DNA of 64,000 bases. Origin: Acholoe squamosa. Taxonomy: Eukaryota; Annelida; Polychaeta; Phyllodocida; Polynoidae. Location of the stretch: NCBI GenBank assembly GCA_949317995.1, contig OX439036.1, forward strand, positions 106,805,669-106,869,668, written 5' to 3'. A program made the position numbers and the translations under genes. Below the pieces are notes generated by a model. That model did not search any database and was not told the DNA's origin. It saw nothing but the letters and a program-made list of their open reading frames with translations. This document shows, in pieces, positions 34,829 through 45,123 of the stretch (positions are counted from its first letter, which is position 1; each line of letters begins with the position of its first letter).

Positions 34829-35614
34829 CCACCCAGCCCCTGGAGCTACTGTTTCCGGCGGGAGGAAACTTACGGCTACTTTGATGGCTGTGGCCTACAG
34901 TTGGTGGGAGAGGATAACTCTGATTGTATCCCTGGGTTTGTCATGTATAGGGATTTATGTAGCTTTGGTAGCAGGGGTGACGTGTTAGCTGCCTATATAG
35001 CAGTTGTATAATGGAGCTGAAAGATACCACCATCAGTACCCAAGAAGGAATATTAGCTATAGCAAATGCTACAATTCCACTATTCAGTGAGGAAAATTGG
35101 CAAATAGTGGAATATTTATCTCCCTGTTAGATGTACCTAGCCGACCGGGTTCATGAAAAACACTTAAAAGATTATGAATCATGATATTATTTGCATATCT
35201 AGGACCTTTACAATAGATGCCGCATGTTGAGAATTAAGAAAGCTATAAGACATACATGCAATGTTCAAGAGCCTTAATAGACCCCTATAGGATCTCGTGT
35301 ATTCTTTTGGCTCTTTCTCCTTATGGAATATGCCTTTACAGTGCTGCCAATAACACCGTACCACTTAGTATTCCATGCCAACATCCATATAAAGAGGGAA
35401 CCATATCACCCAAGTATAGACATCATCCACTCTTATACACTTATAGCCCTCCTCTATCCCTCAAACATAAAAGTCAGTGGCAAGGTAAGGGCCTTCTAAG
35501 TATACCAAGACCCTATACTATACTATCTGAATACGCTACGCCCTTTAATGCTATAAATAATCTGTGCTGCATTCATGCATTATTTTGAGCGACAGGGTTG
35601 ATACGCCGACAAAG
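34829..35614. other. Non-coding stretch, nothing recognised
   Basis: No ORF with recognisable content and no repeat family member was seen. Confidence 0.4.
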
Positions 35615-35866
35615 CTCCATCAGCCGGTGATGCAGGAGTGCATCGTGTCCAATGGTCAGCATGATGCACCAATAAGGTATTTGATTCTGCTTGCCAACAC
35701 TTCAATAATGCATCATGTCGACTCTCGGTGAGTGTACCAACCACATTCGGTTGGCATGATAAAATTATGCATGAATGTTGCCCTGGGACATCACTTGCCT
35801 GAGCTACATGCATGCATCATGACGAGCAATGGGCATGATGCATCAATGCATCAGCGGCCCTTGAAT
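35615..35866 (+). mobile_element. Two-hairpin MITE, degraded ends
   Basis: Contains GATGCAGGAGTGCATCGTG, a first hairpin, the CAACCACATTCGGTTGGCAT middle palindrome, a second hairpin and the right end GCATCAGCGGCCCTTGAA. The right TTAA has been replaced by the neighbouring MITE. Confidence 0.75.
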
Positions 35867-36008
35867 CAGAGATGCCACTTTTCCGGGTTTACCAGGAATT
35901 CCTGGTTTTGCTTACAGGATATCTGTATTAAATTCTGTTATATTCCTGGAAAAATGTCTCCAAAGTCTACTTTTCCTGGTTTTTGTCGGCCAGTGAGTGG
36001 CATCTCTG
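35867..36008. mobile_element. 142-bp MITE with CAGAGATGCCACT ends
   Basis: The perfect 13-bp terminal inverted repeat is CAGAGATGCCACT / AGTGGCATCTCTG. TTGAAT occurs on both sides (35861-35866 and 36009-36014), a 6-bp target duplication. The interior repeats TTCCTGG-type motifs. Only one copy is seen here. Confidence 0.85.
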
Positions 36009-36184
36009 TTGAATGGTGATAAGCCCTGTAAGTAGCAGTGTTGGTAAAGAGCCATGAGATATTGGATCTTGGATGTATTTTCTGGTTGCCAAACCCACTT
36101 TGGCTCCCCAGTGTTTTGTGTGTGGTGCCGCCCTGGGCTTAGTAAATTAGGTTAGTATGGACATATTGGAGGCTTCCCTGTTAA

Positions 36185-36463
36185 ACCCTTTGAGGGCCGC
36201 TGATGCATTAATGCATCATGGCCATTGGTCGGCATGATGCACCAATGAAATGCTGGCGAGACTGCTCACCAGCACTTCATTGGAGCATCATGCCAAACTC
36301 TGCGTTAGACATTTAAAGGCTACATAGTGCTTAGCAGCTTTGGTGTCCTTGTGTCACCATGATGCATGAATGTAGACCTGGTGTGTAACTCACCGAAACT
36401 TTGTTGGTGTTTTATGACGACAATTAGGCATGGTGCACCCCTGCATCAGCAGCCCTCAAAGGG
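36185..36463 (+). mobile_element. Two-hairpin MITE, full length
   Basis: CCCTTTGAGGGCCGCTGATG starts it and CCCTCAAAGGG with TTAA ends it. The first hairpin is well kept (AAATGCTGGCGAGACTGCTC); the second has decayed. Confidence 0.85.
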
Positions 36464-36467
36464 TTAA

Positions 36468-37160
36468 AAAGGACCACAGACACAGGAGAATCTAATAACC
36501 TATAGGCTGATATGATTACAGTTTGTAGGCCCCTAGTGCTATATATCCATATACACATAGAACAATATGGACTGTGTAATTAGGTTAGGTTATTGTATTG
36601 GGGCTAATAGAATGAAGTTTTGTGGTATATGGGTCTGAAGCCACTGGGGAAGCCAAGGTACCAATGAGGATTAGGGTCTGCACAGCCAGTAACACATTTT
36701 ATGTGAGTGGTATACAGTGTACATTGGCGCCATCATGTGGAGTTCATATTTTGGTATGCTTTCAAAGATGATATGTAGGATCTCAATATGCATGCCACTG
36801 TCAGATCCTTGCTCCAGTAATTCAATAAGCTGTACTATATAGTATATAGTTGAAACCGATCCAAGCATCTTATTCAATTTTAAAACCAATAATGAAAAAT
36901 AAGAAAGAAAAAGAAGTCCCTATGCCATCTTAGTTGGAACAGATGTGTATAGATAGATGGATGTTGAAGTGGTCTAATGAAAGCACTTGAGATTTGATAA
37001 CCAGAAAAAGAGAGACAATTACCAACTTTTGATTAGTGCCTTACCACATAATGAAGATAATGAAGAACAAAAAGAATGTGACATCCCTCTAAAGGGCTGG
37101 AGAATACATGATGAAGACCAGAAAAAGTGAGAAACCTGGAAGGGCAGCTTGGTGTTTGTA
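36468..37160. other. Non-coding stretch, nothing recognised
   Basis: No gene recognised. Purine-rich around 36895-37130. Confidence 0.4.
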
Positions 37161-37164
37161 TGCG

Positions 37165-37340
37165 CTTTACCCTTTGGTTTTCATGATGCACGAATGTATG
37201 CCTGGCGAGTTACTCGCCATGGATGAATTCATGTATCAGCCCAACCCCACAGGGTCATCATGATGCACGGAGGCAGTGCTGGCCATGGTGAGTTACTAGT
37301 CAGCTCTGCATCGCTGCAGCATGATGTCAAAGGAGCCCAC
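37165..37340. mobile_element. Two-hairpin MITE, partial
   Basis: Carries CCTGGCGAGTTACTCGCCA with GCACGAATG / GAATTCATG arms and a second, decayed hairpin. The right terminus is lost. Confidence 0.6.
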
Positions 37341-37528
37341 ATCTTGAGGAAATATGCAGCTCCTATTGTGTTAATTTGGTACCAGAGTACAGTAATGAGA
37401 GTATACAAAAAGATGCACTGTTAATGAGGCATATAAAAAGCTGTCTTGTAATCATCCCAGCATCATGTCTCTACCACAGTTATATATAGACAACAACCTT
37501 CCAGTCTGGTCAGCATATGATGCATTAA

Positions 37529-37794
37529 CCCCCAAAGGTCTACTAATGCAGGAGTGCATACAGAGTGCATCATACCTTTTGGTCGGTATCATATTACAAT
37601 AAAGTGATGGCGACAAGGCTTTGCCGGCACTCTCGGCCCCGTAGGGCTGGCATGATACTTGAATGTAGTCCTAGGCGAGTAACCCACAAGTAACGCGGCT
37701 GATGCACTGTGAGGAGTGCTGGCAAGCCACACTTCAATGGTGCATCATGATGTGCAATAGCATGATGCACTCCTACATCAGCGGCCCTAACGGG
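37529..37794 (+). mobile_element. Two-hairpin MITE, diverged full copy
   Basis: TTAA precedes CCCCCAAAGGTCTACTAATG. A small GAGTGCAT duplication lies near the left end (GGAGTGCATACAGAGTGCAT), which is the same segment that expanded at 31040. The right end is ATCAGCGGCCCTAACGGG. Confidence 0.75.
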
Positions 37795-38519
37795 TTCAGG
37801 TTTTGAGGCATCATGTCATCGTTAAAAGGTTGATATATGAATGTCACCATGGCTATTGGTCCTCTCATTGTCATGGAGTCAGAAATGTCACCTTACTTGA
37901 CCATTGTTATTGCCAGCATAGAGTACAAATGTCAGCAGTGTTCCTGCTCTGGTCTTATGGAGACAAATAACCAACATACTGCCATTATTGTCTTAAACCC
38001 CTTATAGGCCTCTAATGCATTATTGTACCATGTCCTCTATGTTTTGAATAGAGCATTGTATGATTCCTACATTACTATAGAGACATGCAGCAAGAAAGTG
38101 TCATTTTATTCATGAATAAATTAATTTGGTTTTAGTGAAATACTGAGACTGTCAATAGATATTTGCATTGATTCTGATTGGGTTAACATCAGAAAAGTCC
38201 AAAAGCTCTATCACCAACTTCTCTGAAAAGTCGCCCTTTCTTGCCATATTGATTTTTAGACGGTATAGACGTAGTTCTTTAATACCATTTTCTGCTTCAG
38301 AGAATAAGTCCCGAACCATCCTACATATGTTGAAATTCCAACCATTGCCTGCGCTGCCTTATAATTCAGCATTCACAGGTGGCCGTCACCCAATAACCAC
38401 TTAAACTGCAGTTTGACTTGGAAATCAATCAAAATCAATTAATTTCACAAAATCCCAAAACCACCCACTGAGCTTTTAAGATTGTGTTTAAAAATGATGC
38501 ATGGTGCCTGGAAACTTAA
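37795..38519. other. Non-coding stretch
   Basis: A decayed terminus (CCCCTTATAGGCCTCTAATG) lies at about 37998. Otherwise nothing is recognised. Confidence 0.4.
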
Positions 38520-38739
38520 CCCTTCAGAATTTAAGGGTCATATCATGCCCACTGGTCGCCATGATGCATGAATGAAGCGCTGGTGGGTAACTCGCCAGGG
38601 CTGTATATATGCATCGCAGTGATCCTTTGTGTTTGATGAGGAGTGGGTATGATGCATTTATACACTTGTCAGCAGTGCATTGGTGCATCATAATGACCAT
38701 GGGATATAAACACTATGGCGTCATGCAGCCCTTAATTGG
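38520..38739 (+). mobile_element. Two-hairpin MITE, diverged
   Basis: TTAA on both sides. It contains CGCTGGTGGGTAACTCGCCA in the first hairpin and CACTTGTCAGCAGTGCATTG in the second. Confidence 0.75.
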
Positions 38740-39116
38740 TTAAAATAGAAATCTCTTGGTGCGTTCAATTTCAATCAAACCTTGGTCTGTAAAACGGATT
38801 CTATCCTATCAGGGATCATGGCGGCCATACTGCGTAGTTACCCTATAATATAACTGTGTAGGGATTAACCCAGATAGGGACACAGTGACGTCATAGGCTG
38901 TAACCATGGTGACTGAGAACGAGGCTGTGGCAGGGGAGGGGATTATAGACCACTTAGTGTGGGGCTTCTTATACTATAGCAGACAGAGAACGCAGGGAAC
39001 AAGGTCTAAGATGGATAGTAGATTATCAACATATTGGGTACAGATCTATTTCTATACAGATTTCTTTTAATGATGAAATTGCATAAATATAATAGGGATT
39101 TTGGGTGTAATATAGA
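38740..39116. other. Non-coding stretch with a TGACGTCA site
   Basis: A palindromic TGACGTCA (CRE-like) lies at 38886-38893. Nothing else supports a promoter here. Confidence 0.35.
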
Positions 39117-39665
39117 TCCTTTGAGGGCAGCTAATGCATTGGTACATCATGCCTATTGGTTGTCATTATGCTTGAATATAGCTCTGGCAAGTAATTTGCC
39201 ATGGCGACATGCATACACAGGGTTCCCACTGGCCAGTTAAAAATCAGTTAAACCCATTTTTCTTTAAAGGTCAGTTAAAAGTTATTTAAGAAGATATTTT
39301 GGGGAAAAGTCAGTTAAAAATGATATTTTGACTATTCTCAGGGTGTGATTGTAAAGATTTCACACAAATTCGCAAACTTCTTTAACATCCTCGCTTCAGA
39401 GCTGATAACTTTTTTTCGCGGACCCCATGAATTATCCAATATCTGGTCAGGTAAAAGCCGATAAATGTCAGGTAAAAGTCAGTTAAAACCATGACCTTTA
39501 AATCGTGGGAACCCTGCATGATACATCATGGTGCCCCTTAATGGGTTGTTCCACTCCCTGAGGGTTGGCATGATGCATGAATGAAGTGCCCTTACAAACA
39601 CTTCATTCATGCATCATGCCGACCATTGGGCATGATGCACTGCTGCATCAGCAGCCATTAAAGGA
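39117..39665 (+). mobile_element. Two-hairpin MITE interrupted by a hAT-like element
   Basis: The left part (TTTGAGGGCAGCTAATGCAT to GACATGCATACA) and right part (CATGATACATCATGG to CAGCAGCCATTAAAGG) belong to one copy, split by 39218-39516. Confidence 0.75.
39218..39516 (+). mobile_element. hAT-like MITE with CAGGGTTCCCAC ends
   Basis: The ends are CAGGGTTCCCACTGGCCAGT and TCGTGGGAACCCTG. The interior repeats GTCAGTTAAA at least four times. CAGGG-type ends are typical of hAT elements. The 8-bp target duplication cannot be read cleanly. Non-coding. Confidence 0.8.
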
Positions 39666-40404
39666 TTCTAAGAATGTTCCCTGTTCAAATGACTAGAACT
39701 GAAATATCATGGACATGGCTTCTATAGACCTGACATGTAGTAGACGTGACATGGTCGGCCCTTACTATTGCAGCCACCGTAGTGCGGGACGCCCTCACTA
39801 GGGGCGTAACGTGATTGGTACAGACAGGGAGTAATGGACGTCATTCACTGTTAGAGAATTCTGGAATTGCATGGGAAAGAGATTGGGTGGGTGGGGTGGG
39901 ATGGGGCTTGCACTCATTTATCCTAAGGCCAGATAATGGTGAACCTAAAATATGTACTAGGAAAGGGGCCCTTATTCCCCCCTGCACTAAGGGCCTTTTT
40001 CGCAGATCGTGTCACGAAATATCTAAGCGTTTCACCGTTCTTTCTCTTCCCAAAGAACTAAAGGACACAACCCTGTGTGGGAGACCTCTATCCATGTATA
40101 CTTATATTATATCAGGTTTTCATTTTGTAATAAAGTGTCTCGTTTTGAATGGGAATTGCCAATATAATGATGGAAAATGTGTAATTTCCCTCCCATGCTT
40201 TAACCCTGTGTTTCCCAAATATAGTGCTATACCACTGCATATATGTGCAGTATAGGCAGATAAAGAGTTAATATGAAGACAGCAGTCCTGTTGTCATAGC
40301 AGGACTTTTTCTATATGACGGTGTGTTGGTAGGAGTGAAGTACCATATGACGGGGTCCTACGTTACCATCTGTGGAGGTAAATAGGTAGGAATGACCAGG
40401 GTAG
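39666..40404. other. Non-coding stretch with one long unassigned frame
   Basis: A 146-codon plus-strand frame (39815-40255) starts from TTG, shows no recognisable domain and has no supporting splice or promoter signals, so I do not call it a gene. Confidence 0.35.
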
Positions 40405-40947
40405 AGTAGCCTGATGGTAGAGTAGCCTGATGGTAGAGTAGCCTGATGGTAGAGTAGCCTGATGGTGGAGTAGCCTGATGGTAGAGTAGCCTGATGGTGG
40501 AGTAGCCTGATGGTAGAGTAGCCTGATGGTAGAGTAGCCTGATGGTAGAGTAGCCTGATGGTAGAGTAGCCTGATGGTAGAGTAGCCTGATGGTAGAGTA
40601 GCCTGATGGTAGAGTAGCCTGATGGTAGAGTAGCCTGATGGTGGAGTAGCCTGATGGTAGAGTAGCCTGATGGTGGAGTAGCCTGATGGTAGAGTAGCCT
40701 GATGATAGAGTAGCCTGATGGTGGAGTAGCCTGATGGTGGAGTAGCCTGATGGTGGAGTAGCCTGATGGTGGAGTAGCCTGATGGTAGAGTAGCCTGATG
40801 GTGGAGTAGCCTGATGGTGGAGTAGCCTGATGGTAGAGTAGCCTGATGGTGGAGTAGCCTGATGGTAGAGTAGCCTGATGGTGGAGTAGCCTGATGGTGG
40901 AGTAGCCTGATGGTAGAGTAGCCTGATGGTAGAGTAGCCTGATGGTA
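40405..40947. repeat. 16-bp minisatellite, 34 units
   Basis: The unit is AGTAGCCTGATGGTAG, with a GTAGAG / GTGGAG single-base variant, in exact 16-bp phase from 40405 to the last partial unit at 40933. The complementary strand lacks stop codons in all three frames, which explains two minus-strand ORFs of 201 and 205 codons with a 16-residue period. I regard these as by-products. Confidence 0.95.
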
Positions 40948-41023
40948 AGTTATGAGGGTACACATGGGTTTCATGTGCACAGGATGTGGATACTGTAGGT
41001 AGAGCTACCTCTTGGAATTCTAA

Positions 41024-41233
41024 CCCTTCAAAGACAACATATTGCCTTTATGTCGTCATGATGCACCAATGTAGTGCTGGCGAGTAACCCACTGACTGGA
41101 TCTGAATTTGATACCAGTGATCACAGTGATTGGAATGTATTAATCACATACACTGACATAATGCATGGATATATTCTCATCATGACAACCAATGGGCATG
41201 ATGCATTAATGTACTATGCAATCCCCATAAGGT
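41024..41233 (+). mobile_element. Two-hairpin MITE, diverged
   Basis: Keeps CCCTTCAAAG, CGTCATGATGCACCAATG, GTGCTGGCGAGTAACCCACT and GGGCATGATGCATTAATG, and ends AAGG followed by TTTAA. Confidence 0.65.
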
Positions 41234-41237
41234 TTAA

Positions 41238-42154
41238 GTAGACAGGACCCCATGGGTAGGTAAATAGATACACTTGTACCTAGTGCCATATATAGGCACT
41301 AGTGACTGCTACAATGTCCCTGAACTTTGCACTCTTCAACCCTATGTTTCAGACTAGAAAATTAAAACCTATGCTTGAAGAGTGAGCAGTATTTCCAGTT
41401 CCTGCCTACTTATGAGTGAGGCATAGTGGGAATGAAATTAGTGTTCTCCCACCAGACCTTTCTGCTTTCTATACTGCTTCCTGTATGGTGGTTCCCTGAG
41501 GGTTTATAGCTCAGGGCACCAGAGTAGTAAATAGAGAGAAATGATCATGTTTAGGGTAAAGTAATGGTAGGTTATGGGGTACATGGAGATGGGGGATCCA
41601 TAAGGTAGACCAGGCGGGATGGTAGTGAGTGGGGCATTACTGTAATGATGCCAGATTTACCGTGCATTAGGTATGTAGGGGCCAGGATTAGGCATATAGA
41701 GGAGGTGACTGTGGGAGGAGGGTCGTTGGGTCCTCGTATTCAGATATAGGTACTTGGGCCAATTCTTTGTAGGAATTCATGTTTTACCACGATTAATATA
41801 AACCTCAAAAGGTAATTAGAACCAAAATCCTACTTTCTCGTTGAGCTGATAATCATTTATAGCTGATAATAGGGATGGAATGCATCTCTTTGGGGGGGGG
41901 GGATGTAAAAAAGAAAGAAAAAGGGGGTGTCTATATAATGTACACCCACAGAAGGTAGTCAGAGAGGGTCTGGGGCTAGCTGCAACAGTCAAGTAAATGT
42001 AGGAAAGGGCCAGAAGGAGGTATTGAGGTGAGTAATAGCCTTGGTCTAGACACACAGGGATTGAGAGTATGGGGTAGTAGATGGGGGTGGAGTGGGATGA
42101 AGGTTGGCCTGGCCATCTTCCATCCAGTAAGCATGTCCCACTCCCTCACCTTAA
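41238..42154. other. Non-coding stretch, nothing recognised
   Basis: Contains a G-run near 41883. No gene recognised. Confidence 0.4.
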
Positions 42155-42394
42155 ACCTTTAAGGGCTACTGATACATTAATGCATAATGCCAATAGGTCG
42201 ACAAGATGCAACAATGAAGTTCTAGTGAGACTGCTCACCAGCACTTCATTGGAGCATCATGCCGACCCACCAGGAATACATGTATCAACTCTGTGGGGTC
42301 AGCATGATGCTCAAATGAACTGCTGGCAAGCAGTCTCACCAGCACTTCATTGGTGCATCATGACAACTGATGGGCATGATGCACTCTTAAAGGT
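42155..42394 (+). mobile_element. Two-hairpin MITE, nearly full length
   Basis: TTAA precedes it. Both hairpins are of the GAAGT type (TCTAGTGAGACTGCTCACCA and TGCTGGCAAGCAGTCTCACC). The right terminus is shortened (CACTCTTAAAGG). Confidence 0.82.
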
Positions 42395-42540
42395 TTCCCA
42401 GCCTACCATCACACTCTCCCACTACCTCCCTCCACAAATGCCACCCCACAGCACTAAGGATATCCCTAACCTTGCTCTTGTCACAGCTATATTAAGCCCC
42501 CCACCCCCCCCCCCACTTCTCCATCCCCATCCAAACCTGT

Positions 42541-42714
42541 TGGGCTTCCTACATAAAAGGGTCTATATCTCCTCTTTCCTACCCCCTCGGATGTGTTTGG
42601 TGCACATATATGCGGGAACTGTCACATTCCTCTGTGAAATTGTGTAATGTAGTTCTCGTCATGAATATGACCTTAGCTGTCGAAATGGCATTAAGCATCT
42701 ATTACTTACTCACT
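42541..42714 (+). mobile_element. SINE-like retroposon with TCAC tail
   Basis: Starts TGGGCTTCCTACATAAAAGG and ends ATCTATTACTTACTCACT. The flanking duplication is CCAAACCTGT / CCAAACCTAT (42531-42540 and 42715-42724), with one mismatch. Confidence 0.85.
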
Positions 42715-42857
42715 CCAAACCTATCACCATACACATCGAATTCCTCCTCAAACAGAGTCTTCAGGGGTTCCCCTGATTTCTGATGTCCTGATGAAGACCT
42801 TTGAACAAAGGTAAAACGTTGGTTGCTACATGTTAAACAATTAATTCTACATATCCA

Positions 42858-42860
<3 letters not shown>

Positions 42861-42929
<69 letters not shown>
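42861..42929. repeat. AT microsatellite
   Basis: Uninterrupted AT run of about 69 bp. Confidence 0.97.
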
Positions 42930-42931
<2 letters not shown>

Positions 42932-43779
42932 CAGTTCTAACATAGCATTTCAGGGATCTTTGTCCTAAGTTACATTCATCCCTCCTCTAATGCCATGCTC
43001 ATCACAGAACCTCAGAGGACATTATCATCCCCTGTGGATGCCGACTACTTTTCGCAAAGTTCTACTTTGTATAACTGCAATAGCATACCTGTAGATTTCC
43101 TTGGCATCTTCCTGTCTTTTATTCGGGGCCTAATCCGTGCTATGAATTAGCTTCCTGTGGGCCGTGAGGAGACCCTTTAGGCTATTTCCTGTCTTAAATG
43201 TCATCATCTCCCGAGAGACGATCCCTATACCATCTCTATCTCCTACTTCCTTTCCCCCAGTTACTCTTACCCTATCACCTCAATTCTAACCCCCGTCCCT
43301 CTCACTCCTACCCCACCCCCGCCCAAATGGGAAAGAGTACAGAATGGTCAGTGTGGTCCAGCGTGCCTACTACTAATCCTACACACCAATGCCGGGATAT
43401 CGGAATAGGGGGGCCAGCCCCCCCCCTCCAATCTCAGACCAGCGAGGGCAGACTATATCAAAATTTTGAAGCCAATACAAACCGTAATAGTAAAATTGGT
43501 CATTTACCCACAAATTGATCAAAATAGCATGCTTGTAAACGTGCATGAAGCGCGAGCCAACAAGCAATTTCCATACGTTTGAGCTCATTTAGTATAACTT
43601 ATTAGTTTGATGTCATTAAGTATAACTTAGTAGTATCGGTTCAGCAAGAGGAGGCGTGTCCATATTGGACCCAGCTCTTAAGACCACACGGTCAATTTTT
43701 CAATTCCTCCCGGAACCTTTTAGGACTCTCTCTCTCTGTGCCCCCTCCCTCCATATACCCATCCCTTTCTCCCATCACG
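42930..43779. other. Non-coding stretch
   Basis: No gene seen. A CCGGGATATCGGAATAGGGG fragment near 43392 loosely resembles the GGATTTAG..GGGGG type elements. Confidence 0.4.
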
Positions 43780-43900
43780 GACAAATAGTCCTACTTCCGG
43801 CTGCGCGCGCAAGGGACGCCATGACGTCACGTCCTGGTGCCAGGGGACGCTAGCGCCACCTATAGTAGCGCGTTCTTACAGACAGAGGGCCCTGAGGGCA
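43780..43900 (+). promoter_or_regulatory. CpG-rich patch with CRE site, possible promoter
   Basis: In an AT-rich window this patch is rich in CG dinucleotides (GGCTGCGCGCGCAAGGGACG, then GACGCTAGCGCC) and contains a palindromic TGACGTCA (43822-43829), the consensus for CREB/ATF factors. It lies about 5.7 kb upstream of the APC first coding exon on the same strand, so it might mark a 5' untranslated exon or promoter. No transcription start evidence can be read from sequence alone. Confidence 0.25.
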
Positions 43901-44718
43901 GTAGGTGTCGGTGTGGACGTTGGGTGGGTAGGTGGGGGGGGGGGTCCTTACTACCAGAACTTAGTTAAGGTCTTCTCATATACTTAAGGGTGTAAAACAC
44001 ACATAAACCCAACCAGACACAGTCAAATTCAATTTAAAGTTGCATTTATTGCAGTTGTTACAACAATGGATATGTAGAATTAATTGTTTAACATGTAGCA
44101 ACCAACGTTTTGCCTTTGTTCAAAGGTCTTCATCAGGACATCAGAAAATAATACCAGTTCCCACACAATTGAATTGAAACAAGCTGTGATCGCTGTACAA
44201 GAGTCACATGTCCTGCTTTTGCTAGATAATTATTCTCGCCTTCTGAAACTTGGCAAATATTGAGGAATGGATCCAACATTTGAGAAAGGAGGGAGCGCGG
44301 CTCAACAATATGGGTGTATCCCCTATTTTTGAGTAAATGTTGCATTCTAAAATAAACTGCTCTTAATTCCGAATGACATGGAGTGTGGCCATAAGGTGAA
44401 GGACGACCGCCGCCATATTGCTCTTACTGCCCCCCCCCCCCACCATGACATCTATTACAATATTGCCTGTATAAGCGAAAGGGATATTGGGTATTGAAAT
44501 TTCAAAATATGTGTATTGAAATTTCGAGATACGTTATGATTCAAGTCTTGAAGCGGTGTGGGTATAGCCTGGTTGAAATTAATGACCGTGTGAGTGCATA
44601 TACATAGGCAAATACGTCAAGAAGACCAACGGACATGATGCACTCCTGCATCGGCTGCCGTTAAAAGGTTACTGACACGACGTGTGATGAGAAGGTGACA
44701 TGCCATGACATCTGATAA
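43901..44718. other. Non-coding stretch
   Basis: A right-end fragment of a two-hairpin MITE (GACATGATGCACTCCTGCAT) lies at about 44633-44665. A C-run is near 44431. No gene recognised. Confidence 0.4.
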
Positions 44719-44938
44719 CCCTTTAAGGGCCGTTAATGCATTCATGCATCATGCCCATTGGTCGTCATGATGCATGAATGCAGCCCTGGGGACTAACTCG
44801 CCAGGGCTGCATTCATGCATCACGCCCATTGGTCGTCATGATGCATGAATGCAGCCCTGGGGACTAACTCGCCAGGGCTGCATTTATGCATCATGACGAC
44901 CGTACAGGGTAGATACACTGATACACTCCCGGGGAGGG
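44719..44938 (+). mobile_element. Two-hairpin MITE with duplicated hairpin module
   Basis: The left end CCCTTTAAGGGCCGTTAATG is followed by two tandem 71-bp copies of one hairpin module, then a middle segment. The second terminus is missing. Confidence 0.85.
44753..44894 (+). repeat. 71-bp hairpin module, two tandem copies
   Basis: Copies at 44753-44823 and 44824-44894 are almost identical. Each carries GCCCATTGGTCGTCATGATG and AGCCCTGGGGACTAACTCGC with its complementary arm. Confidence 0.92.
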
Positions 44939-45055
44939 TTTCTGTAGTTGACCGCAGCTTTCATTACGAGAGACATGGATATACCTAAGGGGACACGTGA
45001 CCTAAGGCACTAGTACTGCACCTGCTACTGGCTGTATTACTGTAAATAGGCCAGG

Positions 45056-45070
<15 letters not shown>

Positions 45071-45121
<51 letters not shown>
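45071..45121. repeat. TA microsatellite
   Basis: About 51 bp of TA, preceded by imperfect TATG units from about 45057. Confidence 0.95.

Positions 45122-45123
<2 letters not shown>

Noticed and set aside
39815-40255. 146-codon plus-strand ORF
   Set aside because: It starts with TTG, has no recognised domain and no splice or promoter support.
40358-40980. Minus-strand ORFs of 201 and 205 codons
   Set aside because: They arise from the 16-bp minisatellite, which has no stop codon in any minus frame.
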